The notes under the pieces: generated by a model
Databases searched by the model: none
What the model saw: only the letters and a program-made list of their open reading frames with translations
Told to the model about the DNA's origin: nothing
Shown: positions 7,381 through 16,526 of the stretch, one piece after another
How the letters are laid out: every line of letters begins with the position of its first letter
Position numbering within the stretch: position 1 is the stretch's first letter
Program-made: the position numbers and the translations under genes
From: Lachnospiraceae bacterium G41
Lineage (GTDB): Bacteria; Bacillota; Clostridia; Lachnospirales; Lachnospiraceae
NCBI GenBank assembly: GCA_900100245.1
Contig: FNEU01000001.1
Span: 248,001-312,000, forward strand
Length of the DNA: 64,000 nt
Reading direction: 5' to 3'

Positions 7381-9366
7381 CTAGTATATATATTCTGCCC
7401 TGCAGTCAATCTTTAATACATCACCCTCTTTTGCATCAAGACCTTTTAAAGGAAGCTTGAAATGCGGATCTGCTTTCTTAAATGTAAATGTATTGTTGAC
7501 CTGAACGCAGGAACGAATATCCATACATCCGTTTTTGTTGATACCGATTAATTTGTCGGTCACTTCAGTATCGTTTAAATAAATGTGGTTTACATAAAAT
7601 CTTAAAGGCTTGTCTCCGGGATCGACTCTTAAGTTTTTCAATCCGTCCTTGATTTTAATGTCTAAAAGCATATTGGGACCATGCTTTTTAAATTCTCCCA
7701 GGAAATATGAATTCTCTTCCCTGAATCCTTCGCCGTAATCTTCGTAAATCTGGTATTTGATATCAAACGCAGCAACTCTGTCCGTAAGATATTTTAAATC
7801 GTACACTCCTTTGCCGATATCGTGTCTTATGGTCGAGAGGGCTTTATTTTTGCTTAAAACCTTTTCTTTTATGAACTTATCATCGTTAAAATCACTGTCG
7901 AACTCGACCCACTCTTTTATCTTCTTTCTGAAATCACCTGCTAAAAGATAATTGTTTAACGCGCGCTTTATTGCGATCTTTGAATCGCCTTTTTCAAAGC
8001 TTACCCATTCATAATCGATTAAGTGCCAGCCCGCATCATTTACGATGATGTTTGAAAAGATAAAATCATTGTTGAATACGGGATATTCTTCGTTGAAGGA
8101 AATGAAAAACTTATAGGTTTCAAACAGTTTGTCAAAACCTTCCTTATCATTATTTACAATGCATTCGTCAATCAGAACATCGAGCGTCTTGCCTTCGATA
8201 AATTCAAAGATGAGACGTCCTTCTTTTTCGTCATATTCAAGGATTTCATTTATATCCAAATCGCTTCCAAAATACCTTTTTCTTAATTCTTCCATTGCCC
8301 TCTTTATGTCGGCAATATGTTCCTTACCTGCCTCGTAAATGCAGGATTTCTCGACTTTTTTGACGCCGTTTTCTTCGAAAATCTTTGTTTTGATGCAGTA
8401 TTTGTCATCGCGGTCCATGGAATATTTCGCATAGGAGACATTTACATCGGGACCTAAAATAACTTCAAAGGAATTAGAAAACTCTTCAAACATACCGTCT
8501 TCGATAAGACCGTCAAAAGCTTTGGTTTCATCAAAAAGAAGCAGTCTGTCCTGATCGAAGTTTCGGATATTGTCTTTTAATTCTCCGCATAAAGGAAGCT
8601 TTTTGTCGGAATAAATTGCATTCGGAAGCTTGTAATCAGGATAAGGATAATAAAAATGATAATTAGTTATGTTAACCTTTTTGAAAATATTCTCAAGACC
8701 CTTTTTCGTAAAAGTTCTGACATGGCTATAAGTCTTGTAATTCTCAATGCCGTCAAAAAACTCACAGGTATGATCTTCTTTGCATCCTGCAAAATATTTA
8801 AGTCCCAGTCTGTTTTCGATAGCAATTACAATACGGCCGTCTTTCTTTAAATGCTTCTTTAAAATCTTTAAGAAATCTTCAAAAGGAGTTTCGGAGCCGA
8901 TATATGAAATCGCATATTCAAAAACACCTATTAACATTATCCAGTCATAATCATTGTCAAGATCCGGCTCAATATCGGTAAAGTTTCCGACTTTGATCGA
9001 AAGATTACCGCACTCTTTGTTTCTGCTTGCGTTGATTTTGCTTCTCTTTAAAGATAAATCAATACAGTCTACAGATGAAGCAAGTTTACATAACTCTCCC
9101 GCTATGGCACCCGGACCCGCACCGACATCAAGCACCTTATCGTTTTTTGAGATAGGCAGCCATGATACAATATTCTCTCTTTCTTTGGCAAGATGGTATA
9201 GATACGACCAGCTCTCACTGTCTTCTATGACTTTTCTATAGTCCTTCGGATCTTTTTCTTCAGCCACTTTTAAAAGCTTGTCTTCTATCTCGCCTTCGGA
9301 ATAAATATCTTTTCCGGAATAATGCATTAAGTCTATATTTACTTTTCCGATTTTTATATTTGCCAT
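7381..9366 (-). CDS. WbdD-like methyltransferase / kinase bifunctional protein
   Basis: 661 residues in three parts. Residues 60-240 are a class I SAM methyltransferase (VLDVGAGPGAIAGELC, 78-93). Residues 310-500 are a kinase-like fold with EFIEGKTLD and a degenerate catalytic loop NNDFIFSN (Asp434, Asn439) followed by the metal-binding Asp451 in HLIDYEW. Residues 545-661 look like a beta-sandwich. The same methyltransferase-plus-kinase order occurs in WbdD, which caps E. coli O8/O9 polymannose and sets its chain length. The next upstream gene is a Wzt with a C-terminal cargo domain, the partner that reads such caps. Capping of an exported glycan is therefore the best guess. The usual catalytic His is Asn here. 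Confidence 0.78.
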   Translation of the reverse strand: MANIKIGKVNIDLMHYSGKDIYSEGEIEDKLLKVAEEKDPKDYRKVIEDSESWSYLYHLAKERENIVSWLPISKNDKVLDVGAGPGAIAGELCKLASSVDCIDLSLKRSKINASRNKECGNLSIKVGNFTDIEPDLDNDYDWIMLIGVFEYAISYIGSETPFEDFLKILKKHLKKDGRIVIAIENRLGLKYFAGCKEDHTCEFFDGIENYKTYSHVRTFTKKGLENIFKKVNITNYHFYYPYPDYKLPNAIYSDKKLPLCGELKDNIRNFDQDRLLLFDETKAFDGLIEDGMFEEFSNSFEVILGPDVNVSYAKYSMDRDDKYCIKTKIFEENGVKKVEKSCIYEAGKEHIADIKRAMEELRKRYFGSDLDINEILEYDEKEGRLIFEFIEGKTLDVLIDECIVNNDKEGFDKLFETYKFFISFNEEYPVFNNDFIFSNIIVNDAGWHLIDYEWVSFEKGDSKIAIKRALNNYLLAGDFRKKIKEWVEFDSDFNDDKFIKEKVLSKNKALSTIRHDIGKGVYDLKYLTDRVAAFDIKYQIYEDYGEGFREENSYFLGEFKKHGPNMLLDIKIKDGLKNLRVDPGDKPLRFYVNHIYLNDTEVTDKLIGINKNGCMDIRSCVQVNNTFTFKKADPHFKLPLKGLDAKEGDVLKIDCRAEYIY

Positions 9367-9444
9367 TTTATGTAAACCTTTTTCGTGAATTATTCAAGTA
9401 AAATCTATGTTTGATATTTATGTAAACTAATTATGTTATCTACA

Positions 9445-10695
9445 TTAATGATATATTATGTTAACCTTCGAGTTCATATCGTAATATCCGACCGAATCCT
9501 TGTCAGATACAACAGTAACATTTATGCAGTCGTACAGTCTGTGATATACGGTAAATTCGCCCTTTTCAAATCCCGTAAGTCCGAGGGATAAAAGATACTC
9601 ACCGCCCTGAAGATTCATATCCTGAGTGAATTCAATAGTCAGTTTGGTTCCGCCCTTTAATCCTTCGGTAATCGACTTTTCTATCATTGTATTGGTACCG
9701 GTAATCTCGGTACCCTGTACATTCTTAAACGTAAAAGCAAATATCGGAGCCTCGAGATCTTCGTAAATCTCGGCATCCATTACTATCTTAAAACTCGATC
9801 CTTTTAGGATAACATTATTGTTTTTCCCGTTGCTGTCGATAATTTTACAATCCGTATACCGGGCCTTTTTGGAACCGTACTCAAGAGTATCTGTATTAAG
9901 GCCTTCTTTTACTTCGCCTGCTTCGTCTTTGTACTGACCGACCAGAACCTGCTTGTAAAGGTCTATCATTTCCTTGGGCGAGCCTTCGCCGAGCTTGTCA
10001 CCCTTGTTTAAAAGAATAACTCTGTCGCAGTATTTTGCGATGCTTGACAAGTCATGTGATACAAAAAGAATGGTCTTGCCCTGCTTTTTAAACTCTTCGA
10101 ATTTGCGATAACATTTTGCCTGGAAGAATACGTCACCTACGGATAACGCTTCGTCGACTATCAAAATTTCAGGGTCGATATTTATCGCAACAGCAAATGC
10201 GAGACGAACAAACATACCGGACGAATATGTCTTGACAGGCGAATATACATACTCTCCGATATCTGCAAAATCAAGAATCTCAGGAAGTTTCTTATCTATT
10301 TCTTCTCTTGTAAGGCCCATCATTGTGCCGTTTAAATACACGTTTTCAACACCCGTATATTCGGCATTAAAACCGGCACCGAGTTCAAGCAGTGCGGAAA
10401 TACGTCCCTTAACTTTAGCCTTACCTTTAGTCGGAGTTAAAACACCTGTAATAATCTTAAGAATGGTGGATTTACCCGAGCCGTTAGTACCGATAATACC
10501 TACCGTCTCACCTTTATCAACCGTAAAAGATACATCCTTGAGTGCTTCATTCTTCGGATATTTCTTCCAGGGCATCAGATGAAAGGTATCAATCAGTCGA
10601 TCCGAGGGTCTTTTATAAAGGCTGTAAATCTTTGTTACGTTCTTAACTTCGATTGCAACTTCTTTATTCTCTTTTATGATTTCGTTTTCACTCAT
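9445..10695 (-). CDS. wzt: polysaccharide ABC exporter ATPase with C-terminal cargo domain
   Basis: 416 residues. The N-terminal nucleotide-binding domain has Walker A GTNGSGKST (69-77), signature YSSGMFVRLAF, Walker B ILIVDEAL and the His switch in FVSHDLSS. Residues 285-416 form the extra beta-sandwich seen in Wzt proteins that recognise a terminal glycan modification. It pairs with the permease 18 nt upstream to flip an undecaprenyl-linked polymer across the membrane. With the methyltransferase/kinase downstream it resembles the O8/O9-type export system. A long A/T-rich gap (78 nt) follows, with two copies of the 10-mer GTTTACATAA. Confidence 0.92.
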   Translation of the reverse strand: MSENEIIKENKEVAIEVKNVTKIYSLYKRPSDRLIDTFHLMPWKKYPKNEALKDVSFTVDKGETVGIIGTNGSGKSTILKIITGVLTPTKGKAKVKGRISALLELGAGFNAEYTGVENVYLNGTMMGLTREEIDKKLPEILDFADIGEYVYSPVKTYSSGMFVRLAFAVAINIDPEILIVDEALSVGDVFFQAKCYRKFEEFKKQGKTILFVSHDLSSIAKYCDRVILLNKGDKLGEGSPKEMIDLYKQVLVGQYKDEAGEVKEGLNTDTLEYGSKKARYTDCKIIDSNGKNNNVILKGSSFKIVMDAEIYEDLEAPIFAFTFKNVQGTEITGTNTMIEKSITEGLKGGTKLTIEFTQDMNLQGGEYLLSLGLTGFEKGEFTVYHRLYDCINVTVVSDKDSVGYYDMNSKVNIIYH

Positions 10696-10713
10696 AATCG
10701 TTTAATCCAAACT

Positions 10714-11508
10714 TTATAAAACATCCGCAAACAACGGTCTTAATTTCTTAAATACATATGCACCAAGCGCAAACAAAATTGCTACAATAGCCCAGAAAAC
10801 AAGTGTATCAAGCCATCTTTCATGCACCCATGTTCCTTCAAAAAGCGAGCTGCGATAACCTTCGATTATATAATAAATCGGATTGAATCTGAAAATCGGT
10901 TCAAGGAACTTAACCTTCTCGGGAATAGAACTTATATGCCAAAGGATGGGAGTTCCCCACATACCTACCTGAAGAAGAATATTGATTATTTGTAAAAGGT
11001 CTTTGAAAAATACTGTTACAGCACTCGTTGTATAAGTAATCGCAAGCACAAGCATAAAAAGACAAAATGAATAATATAAAAGCTGTATAAGCTGAAAGCT
11101 TGGCTTAAAACCATAAGCAAAGTACATAACAAGCAATACAAATATAAAGAAAATATGAATAAATGTAGCAGAAATTGTCTTGATAAGCGGAAGAATTCCT
11201 ACTTTGAATACAACCTTTTTTACAAGATAATTGTACTCATTCATTGCATTGGCACCTGTTGTTACGGCTTCATTCAAGAAGAACCATGGAACAAGTCCTG
11301 CGGTAAGCCACATTACATAAGGAACCGGGCTGTCATAAGGGCTTCTTCCGGGGAAAACAAGGCCAAAAACAAAATAATAAAGAACGACTGTTACCAGAGG
11401 CTGAACAAAAGCCCATACTCTGCCGAGTGAGCTGCCTGCATACCTTTTCTTAAAGTCGTTCTTTGAAAGTTCCCAGATTAAATTTCTGTTCTTTTTAAAA
11501 TCGCTCAT
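10714..11508 (-). CDS. wzm: polysaccharide ABC exporter permease
   Basis: 264 residues of ABC-2 type with six membrane segments and the N-terminal amphipathic WELSKNDFKKRYAGSSLG typical of Wzm/TagG. The central MWGTPILWHISSIPEK and NPIYYIIEGYRSS motifs are characteristic of O-antigen and teichoic-acid exporters. It is the first gene of the nine-gene operon, with its own promoter at 11545-11573. TagG (teichoic acid) is the main alternative, but the partner ATPase carries a Wzt-type C-terminal domain. Confidence 0.92.
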   Translation of the reverse strand: MSDFKKNRNLIWELSKNDFKKRYAGSSLGRVWAFVQPLVTVVLYYFVFGLVFPGRSPYDSPVPYVMWLTAGLVPWFFLNEAVTTGANAMNEYNYLVKKVVFKVGILPLIKTISATFIHIFFIFVLLVMYFAYGFKPSFQLIQLLYYSFCLFMLVLAITYTTSAVTVFFKDLLQIINILLQVGMWGTPILWHISSIPEKVKFLEPIFRFNPIYYIIEGYRSSLFEGTWVHERWLDTLVFWAIVAILFALGAYVFKKLRPLFADVL

Positions 11509-11544
11509 TTATTATGTATCTCTTTCCTTAGCACATACATAGTT

Positions 11545-11573
11545 ATTTTACCATAAAAATCGCTATTTTTCAA
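11545..11573 (-). promoter_or_regulatory. promoter of the polysaccharide export operon
   Basis: On the minus strand TTGAAA (11568-11573) and TAAAAT (11545-11550) are 17 nt apart, about 37 nt before the wzm ATG. Confidence 0.7.
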
Positions 11574-11589
11574 AGAAATACATTAAACG

Positions 11590-12261
11590 TTATCTTAAAG
11601 ATTTTAAATACTCTTTATGCTCATCAGTCACGCGGAAACTTTCAACCGCTTTCTGAATTGCTTTTTTATGACACCAGTCATCAAGCACATGCTTTTCAAA
11701 GTAAGGAATCGTGGCATCATACTGTTTAGCCAAAGCAGTAGCAAAATACCAGGCAATCATCATTTTCAGATAATAATCTTCGCCTTTTTTTGAAGCAACC
11801 CACTTTAAATATTCGGGCTTAAAATCTTCTCCTAAAAACTCATTCATCAGCATTCTCATACCAAATCTCGAAGTATAAACATGGTCAGAAGCTATCCATT
11901 TTTTTATGAGCGGAAGCAGTTCATTATGTTTCTTTTTAAAGGCTTTAGGCGATGACTGATCGCATACAGGCCAGCAGTCGATGAAAGGTAAGAATCGTTC
12001 GGTTTCTTTTACGCATTCGTCAAAATCTTTTATCATTGCAATCATAAAAAAATGAACCAGATTTTCTTCGTAGTATTTATGCGGAAGCTTTTTTAAGAAC
12101 TTCTTTCCTTCGTCTGTATCAAACATTTCTTTTGCAATTATACGCATATCGGGCGTTCTTACACCAAGAATCACATCCTTAGAAATGTTCGGAACAAGAT
12201 TACTCTGAAAGTCCCTGTATTTATCATCCTTATATTTGCAAAGTTCTTCGTATACGCTCAT
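11590..12261 (-). CDS. AlkD-like DNA alkylation repair protein
   Basis: 223 residues, the usual family length, all helical (HEAT-like repeats). The N-terminal VRTPDMRIIAKEM, the internal FIDCWPVCDQ and the segment TSRFGMRMLMNEFL match the AlkD/DNA alkylation repair family. Those proteins remove bulky or N3/N7-alkylated bases without flipping them. GGAGG lies 7 nt before the ATG. It is probably monocistronic, with a terminator for the upstream pilin gene in front. Substrate specificity cannot be told. Confidence 0.88.
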   Translation of the reverse strand: MSVYEELCKYKDDKYRDFQSNLVPNISKDVILGVRTPDMRIIAKEMFDTDEGKKFLKKLPHKYYEENLVHFFMIAMIKDFDECVKETERFLPFIDCWPVCDQSSPKAFKKKHNELLPLIKKWIASDHVYTSRFGMRMLMNEFLGEDFKPEYLKWVASKKGEDYYLKMMIAWYFATALAKQYDATIPYFEKHVLDDWCHKKAIQKAVESFRVTDEHKEYLKSLR

Positions 12262-12290
12262 TTATTCCTCCAAATTTCTTCCATAAAACG

Positions 12291-12333
12291 AAAAAAGACT
12301 TCAACGTTATTATAACAGTTTGAAGCCTTTTTT
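12291..12333 (-). terminator. terminator after the pilin gene
   Basis: GACTTCAA and TTTGAAGCC arms flanked by an A-run on one side and a T-run on the other; it can work in both directions. Confidence 0.8.
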
Positions 12334-12384
12334 CATATCATTGAAAGGGTTGTTTTGTATAAAAATTTTAAAGAAAAATTTTTA

Positions 12385-12906
12385 TCATTTTGAGTAAATA
12401 ACGCCGGATGTCTCCACTGCAGTAAAATCTGAACACGAATGATCGTTACTTTTTCCTTCGGCGTCACTGTGGTTTATCCAAACATATAGATTATTGCCGT
12501 CCATCTGCATTACTAGTAATCCGTTGTCTTTTGCAACTCTGGATTTCATCATGCTTCTGGCAACTTCTTCACCGCTCGCACCATTACCGATCACCTTAAA
12601 ACCGATGATTTCTGCAACCTCATCAGTAAATGCCGTTTGGTCTGTTAAAGAAGTCATATCAAGACTATAAAGATTACCACTTTCCAAGAAATCTATCTGA
12701 GGAGCGCTTGAAGGGTCATTCCTTATATCAATATTACTTCTCGCAATATTGATTGCTTCTCTTACAGTATCACATAACTGCACATCAGAAGACACATTAG
12801 ACTTTTCAATGTATCTCATAAGCATGGGTGCCATAACACCAACCAATATTGCCATTATAGCAATAACGATAATTAATTCAACAAGTGAAAAACCCTTGCG
12901 TTCCAT
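12385..12906 (-). CDS. type IV pilin-like protein
   Basis: 173 residues. It has the classic prepilin start: a short basic leader MERKG, then FSLVELIIVIAIMAILVG with Glu at +5 after the cleavage site. This is processed by PilD-type peptidase and forms the pilus-core helix. The remaining 130 residues are a small globular head with two Cys that I do not recognise. No assembly ATPase, platform protein or peptidase is nearby, so the machinery must be encoded elsewhere. The ribosome binding site is AAGGGG. The gene lies 200 nt downstream of the c-di-GMP-riboswitch-controlled surface protein. Type IV pili are under c-di-GMP control in some clostridia, which makes shared regulation plausible. Confidence 0.88.
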   Translation of the reverse strand: MERKGFSLVELIIVIAIMAILVGVMAPMLMRYIEKSNVSSDVQLCDTVREAINIARSNIDIRNDPSSAPQIDFLESGNLYSLDMTSLTDQTAFTDEVAEIIGFKVIGNGASGEEVARSMMKSRVAKDNGLLVMQMDGNNLYVWINHSDAEGKSNDHSCSDFTAVETSGVIYSK

Positions 12907-13107
12907 ATAATTCCCCTTTTGACATATCCCTATATCTATATATAATCCCTCTACGTTTCCATCATACTATAAGGTCAGGGGAAAAATGAATATTCATTTA
13001 TAACATTATGTTTATTTCTCGTGTCATTATCAGTGCAATTAAAAGAAAAATTTATTATTCCTATAACAATTATCTATTACTAATCCTAAATAATTAGAAT
13101 TCCAATG

Positions 13108-15330
13108 CTAATTAAGTATTGTAAATCCAAAACTCTGAAGGATGCCTCTGAATTCATCAGATTTTCCGAAGCCCGCTTCTATAAGCCATACTCTGCTGAC
13201 TTTTTCCTTCTTTAAATTTTCAAGCCAGTAATTATATCCTTCAGGATCCGGCTCTCTTCCAAAGAACATTGCATATACATCCCTTAAGAATTCTTCGTCA
13301 CTCTTATTCTTATCTTTGTATTCTTTCGACTGGAAAAACTGACTGGCTGCCTTCGCCGCATCCATTTCGTTTCCTTCTTTAATTGCCTTTTTCCAATAGT
13401 CACATCCCGCAGGTTCACTGGCTCTCCCAAGGATTGTTGTATACAGTTTTTCTACATATCCCGACAACTGACCATCGTCAACATTTTTTGAATCTACTTT
13501 AAGCGGAACAATTCCCTGAGAAGAGGTCGGTGTTCCCGTTGTTTTGTCAAGATTTCCTCTTACTATTCCGTACGATTCGCATATTCCCGTAAACTCCTCA
13601 GAATCCACAAAGCATGCAACAACATATTCTTTGGAAGCACCGTTATACAGTTGGTCCAGCCAATAATAGTATCCTTGGTCATCTTTGGGACGATCAAAAA
13701 ATGCTGCATACATTACGTCAAGAAACTCATTATAAGTTAGATTCTTATTTATAAACTCATCCGCTAAAATGAAATGTTTGGCTGTCTCTGCGCCCGTAAG
13801 TTTCCCTTCCAAAAGGTTATTTGTCCAATAGTCAAGTCCGTCCGGATCAGGGTCTCTGTTTAATGTAACATTATACATACGTGTTACAAATGCTGATACA
13901 TTGGCAGTCTGTTGTGCTTTGTCTCCGACAAAAACCGTATACTCAACCGAAAATCCGTCCAATTTGACGGTGACAATCGTTTTTCCGGCCTTTAATGCAT
14001 TTATTTTGCCACCTGATAAAGACAAGATACTCTTATCTTTAATTTCAACTGCCGCAGAGCTTACCTTTGTATCGCTCGTAAAAGATTTATAAGCCTGGTC
14101 TTCTACTTTGAATTTAACTGCCGTGCTGTCGCCGACATTTAATTTAATTTCACCCGAGGGGTATGATGTGTCGGCTTCAATTCCCGTTACGTAATTTGGA
14201 TTAAAAATGTATCTCCACCAGTTATTATAGTATCCGTCTTTGTCACGGCCGTCTTCGTATGGCATATTGTAAAACCACCATCTGTGATGATTTACCGTTG
14301 GGTCTCCGTACTTGCTATAAAACGGATCATTCTGATATACATCGGGGGTAAAAATCTGTGCGTTCTTGCCGTTCTTCCAGTCTTTGTAATACTTTACCTC
14401 GTTGGTATAATTAATCCAGTCATAATCATTCTCTGAATTAGGAGAATAATGAACCATTCCATAGCCGTAAACTTTAGAATTCGAAGTGCCGAGAAGCTCA
14501 CAGAGGCTGAATTTCTGCCAGTCATTGAGTGCCATATAATTGCTTCCGTCTATGGTATGTCTCGGCTCGTAATCAATCATGCCATATGTATATCCAAGCA
14601 TATGTTCAGCCAGATGTCCGACATTTTCAATCGAACCGTCTTTTCTTGAAAAAGTGGGAGTTACAATGACAAAATTGTCGCAGTCTCTTTCAAAGCATAA
14701 TCCGTTTACCCATGACGGGCTGCTACCTACCATACATGTTTCACAGGGGGATAAAGGATCGATACCAAACATTATAACCATGTCAAACTCTTTATTATTC
14801 TTACGTTTAACCAGGTTGAGTTTATCAATATAATAATCGTAATCCAAATCCCAAGCAGTATCATAGGGCTTATATTCAGGATCCTGTATTCCTGACCACC
14901 AGTCACCATTTCCAAAAGAATCTTTTTTAAATATTTTCTGAAATGATTTATTATCTAAAGAATTCATGGAGCAATACTTTGGGAACTCATTGATTACAAC
15001 TGTGTCAACAACATTAAAATCAACAGTGTTGTGTGATATCTCTTCAAAGTTATCTATCCAGAATTTTAATGAATCATCAAGAGAAAATCCGAGATACTCG
15101 GACGCCTTAATCGTCTTCTTGCCATTCGAGTAATTCTTATTGTCTATCGACTTTAAAGTCGGATCAATCGCTGCAACAAGCAGGTTAATTTTTATATCTC
15201 CCGTTGCCGAAAGAGAAATATTCCCGTTCTTATCCGTTGTATTAAACGCTTTTGCCTCATAAGAAGGCACAAACGTCAGTAACAGCATAATAAAAGTCAT
15301 CAGAAGAGAAAGTATTTTTCTGTTTTGCAT
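13108..15330 (-). CDS. secreted DUF4214 / Ig-like surface protein under c-di-GMP riboswitch
   Basis: 740 residues, exported by a 30-residue signal peptide ending near YEAKA. Residues 35-385 are a domain I do not recognise, rich in Trp, Tyr and Asp, with a HLAEH pair near 240. Residues 390-470 are an Ig-like (Big_2) domain. The C-terminus has DUF4214 units near 475-595 and 620-740, each with pairs such as RDPDPDGLDYW and REPDPEGYNYW. DUF4214 occurs in adhesins and extracellular matrix proteins. The ATG at 15330 follows GGAGGG by 7 nt; the TTG two codons earlier is not the start. Expression is set by the riboswitch and terminator just upstream. Confidence 0.87.
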   Translation of the reverse strand: MQNRKILSLLMTFIMLLLTFVPSYEAKAFNTTDKNGNISLSATGDIKINLLVAAIDPTLKSIDNKNYSNGKKTIKASEYLGFSLDDSLKFWIDNFEEISHNTVDFNVVDTVVINEFPKYCSMNSLDNKSFQKIFKKDSFGNGDWWSGIQDPEYKPYDTAWDLDYDYYIDKLNLVKRKNNKEFDMVIMFGIDPLSPCETCMVGSSPSWVNGLCFERDCDNFVIVTPTFSRKDGSIENVGHLAEHMLGYTYGMIDYEPRHTIDGSNYMALNDWQKFSLCELLGTSNSKVYGYGMVHYSPNSENDYDWINYTNEVKYYKDWKNGKNAQIFTPDVYQNDPFYSKYGDPTVNHHRWWFYNMPYEDGRDKDGYYNNWWRYIFNPNYVTGIEADTSYPSGEIKLNVGDSTAVKFKVEDQAYKSFTSDTKVSSAAVEIKDKSILSLSGGKINALKAGKTIVTVKLDGFSVEYTVFVGDKAQQTANVSAFVTRMYNVTLNRDPDPDGLDYWTNNLLEGKLTGAETAKHFILADEFINKNLTYNEFLDVMYAAFFDRPKDDQGYYYWLDQLYNGASKEYVVACFVDSEEFTGICESYGIVRGNLDKTTGTPTSSQGIVPLKVDSKNVDDGQLSGYVEKLYTTILGRASEPAGCDYWKKAIKEGNEMDAAKAASQFFQSKEYKDKNKSDEEFLRDVYAMFFGREPDPEGYNYWLENLKKEKVSRVWLIEAGFGKSDEFRGILQSFGFTILN

Positions 15331-15361
15331 TTTCAACCCTCCAAAAACAAATTATTTTAAA

Positions 15362-15400
15362 CAAAAAAAGCAATCAAATAAGAAAAACTTAAATGATTGC
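15362..15400 (-). terminator. riboswitch-linked terminator
   Basis: GCAATCA and TGATTGC arms with a partly paired middle and seven U, sitting between the aptamer and the ribosome binding site. The stem starts only a few bases after the aptamer, so ligand binding can plausibly bias its formation. Confidence 0.75.
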
Positions 15401-15477
15401 AGTCTAACTACCTGGAAATAATTCCTTACGGCTTACGACTTTGCGTCCTAACCTTTCGGTTAGTTTGCCCTTATCAC
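15401..15477 (-). ncRNA. c-di-GMP-I (GEMM-I) riboswitch aptamer
   Basis: On the minus strand the conserved GEMM elements occur in order. GGGCAAAC is followed by a stem CTAACC/GGTTAG capped by a GAAA tetraloop, then GGACGCAAAGTC, a second hairpin, and the receptor-side CCAGGTAG. The transcript would begin right at the aptamer and reads into the terminator at 15362-15400 and then the DUF4214 gene. It binds c-di-GMP. Whether it turns expression on or off cannot be decided by eye. Confidence 0.9.
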
Positions 15478-15483
15478 AAAAAA

Positions 15484-15512
15484 ATTTTAGCATCTTAAAT
15501 GAAATAAATCAA
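15484..15512 (-). promoter_or_regulatory. promoter of the riboswitch transcript
   Basis: TTGATT (15507-15512) and TAAAAT (15484-15489) with a 17-nt spacer; transcription would start near 15477, the 5' edge of the aptamer. Confidence 0.75.
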
Positions 15513-15574
15513 ATGAATAAACTGTGAAATAAGGCATTTAACATGCTTTTTCAGAAAAATAAACCATAAAAGAA

Positions 15575-16474
15575 TCAAAACTTCAATTCCGCTTCAGTAA
15601 AAGAAAGAAGTTCCTCCGTGCCCTCTTTTACGATTTTTCTCACACGATTTTCCTTTGGATACCCCCATACTTCAAAAAGCCGGGGACCCGCAATAGAACC
15701 GGACGGTAGATCATTGGCTAAAACATATACCATCTCAAGCGAGGACTTTTCGGGAGAATTAAATATCCACCTGAAAGCATTTGCCGCATTCTTTATAAAA
15801 TCAGAAAAGCCGCCCGCAGCAAGAGCCGTAATCGTAGTTCCGGGATGAATCATATAAAAGAAAAGATTGGTGTTCTGATACTTTTGTGCCAAATAATAAG
15901 TGTATTTTGCCAGGCAGAGTTTGGATCTAGCATATACGGCAAAGTGATTGTATTTTTCAGAATAATAAAAATCATCAAAGCTGATTTTACCGTATTTATA
16001 AACCAGGGATATGGTGTTAAAATAATGCACTTTATGCGGTAAGCTTTTAAGATATGGCAATAAAGCTTCCGTGAGTCTGTACACGCCAAAATAATTGGTT
16101 CCTATTACGCTCTCAAAACCGTCTTTGGTTATGTCTTTTCTGTGAAAAGTACCTGCGTTATTAACAAACACATCAATATCAATCTTATTCGAAATAACCT
16201 CGTTTGCAAAAGCATCGATGGACGAAAAATCAGAGATATCAAGTTTCATAATCGATATCTTCGAATCAGGATAATCTTTTAGAAGGTTTTCTCTTGCAGC
16301 CTCTGCCTTTTTAATATTTCGGCATGCCATTATGATTTCGGCTCTAAGGTAAATCGCAGTCTCAACTGTTTTATACCCTATTCCGCTGTTGGCACCCGTA
16401 ACGAGAACCGTCTTTCCTTCAAACGATATATTCTGTTTGTTAAGCCATTTTTTAGTTTTTTCTTTTAGTGCCAT
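15575..16474 (-). CDS. SDR-family oxidoreductase (retinol dehydrogenase-like)
   Basis: 299 residues. The Rossmann motif TGANSGIGYKT is near residue 27, then NNAG, the Ser and the catalytic YARSK. This is the layout of short-chain dehydrogenases of the RDH/WWOX-like branch, which reduce carbonyls with NAD(P)H. A C-terminal extension of 60 residues follows the substrate loop. The gene is downstream of the SCP2 gene and probably separated from it by a terminator. Substrate unknown. Confidence 0.85.
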   Translation of the reverse strand: MALKEKTKKWLNKQNISFEGKTVLVTGANSGIGYKTVETAIYLRAEIIMACRNIKKAEAARENLLKDYPDSKISIMKLDISDFSSIDAFANEVISNKIDIDVFVNNAGTFHRKDITKDGFESVIGTNYFGVYRLTEALLPYLKSLPHKVHYFNTISLVYKYGKISFDDFYYSEKYNHFAVYARSKLCLAKYTYYLAQKYQNTNLFFYMIHPGTTITALAAGGFSDFIKNAANAFRWIFNSPEKSSLEMVYVLANDLPSGSIAGPRLFEVWGYPKENRVRKIVKEGTEELLSFTEAELKF

Positions 16475-16488
16475 CTTCTCTAATACTT

Positions 16489-16520
16489 AAAAAACCTCAC
16501 AGAAATATCTGCAAGGTTTT
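16489..16520 (-). terminator. terminator after the SCP2 gene
   Basis: AACCTTGCAGA and TCTGTGAGGTT arms (minus strand, one mismatch) around a 4-nt loop, followed by a T-run. Confidence 0.7.
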
Positions 16521-16526
16521 CATTCA

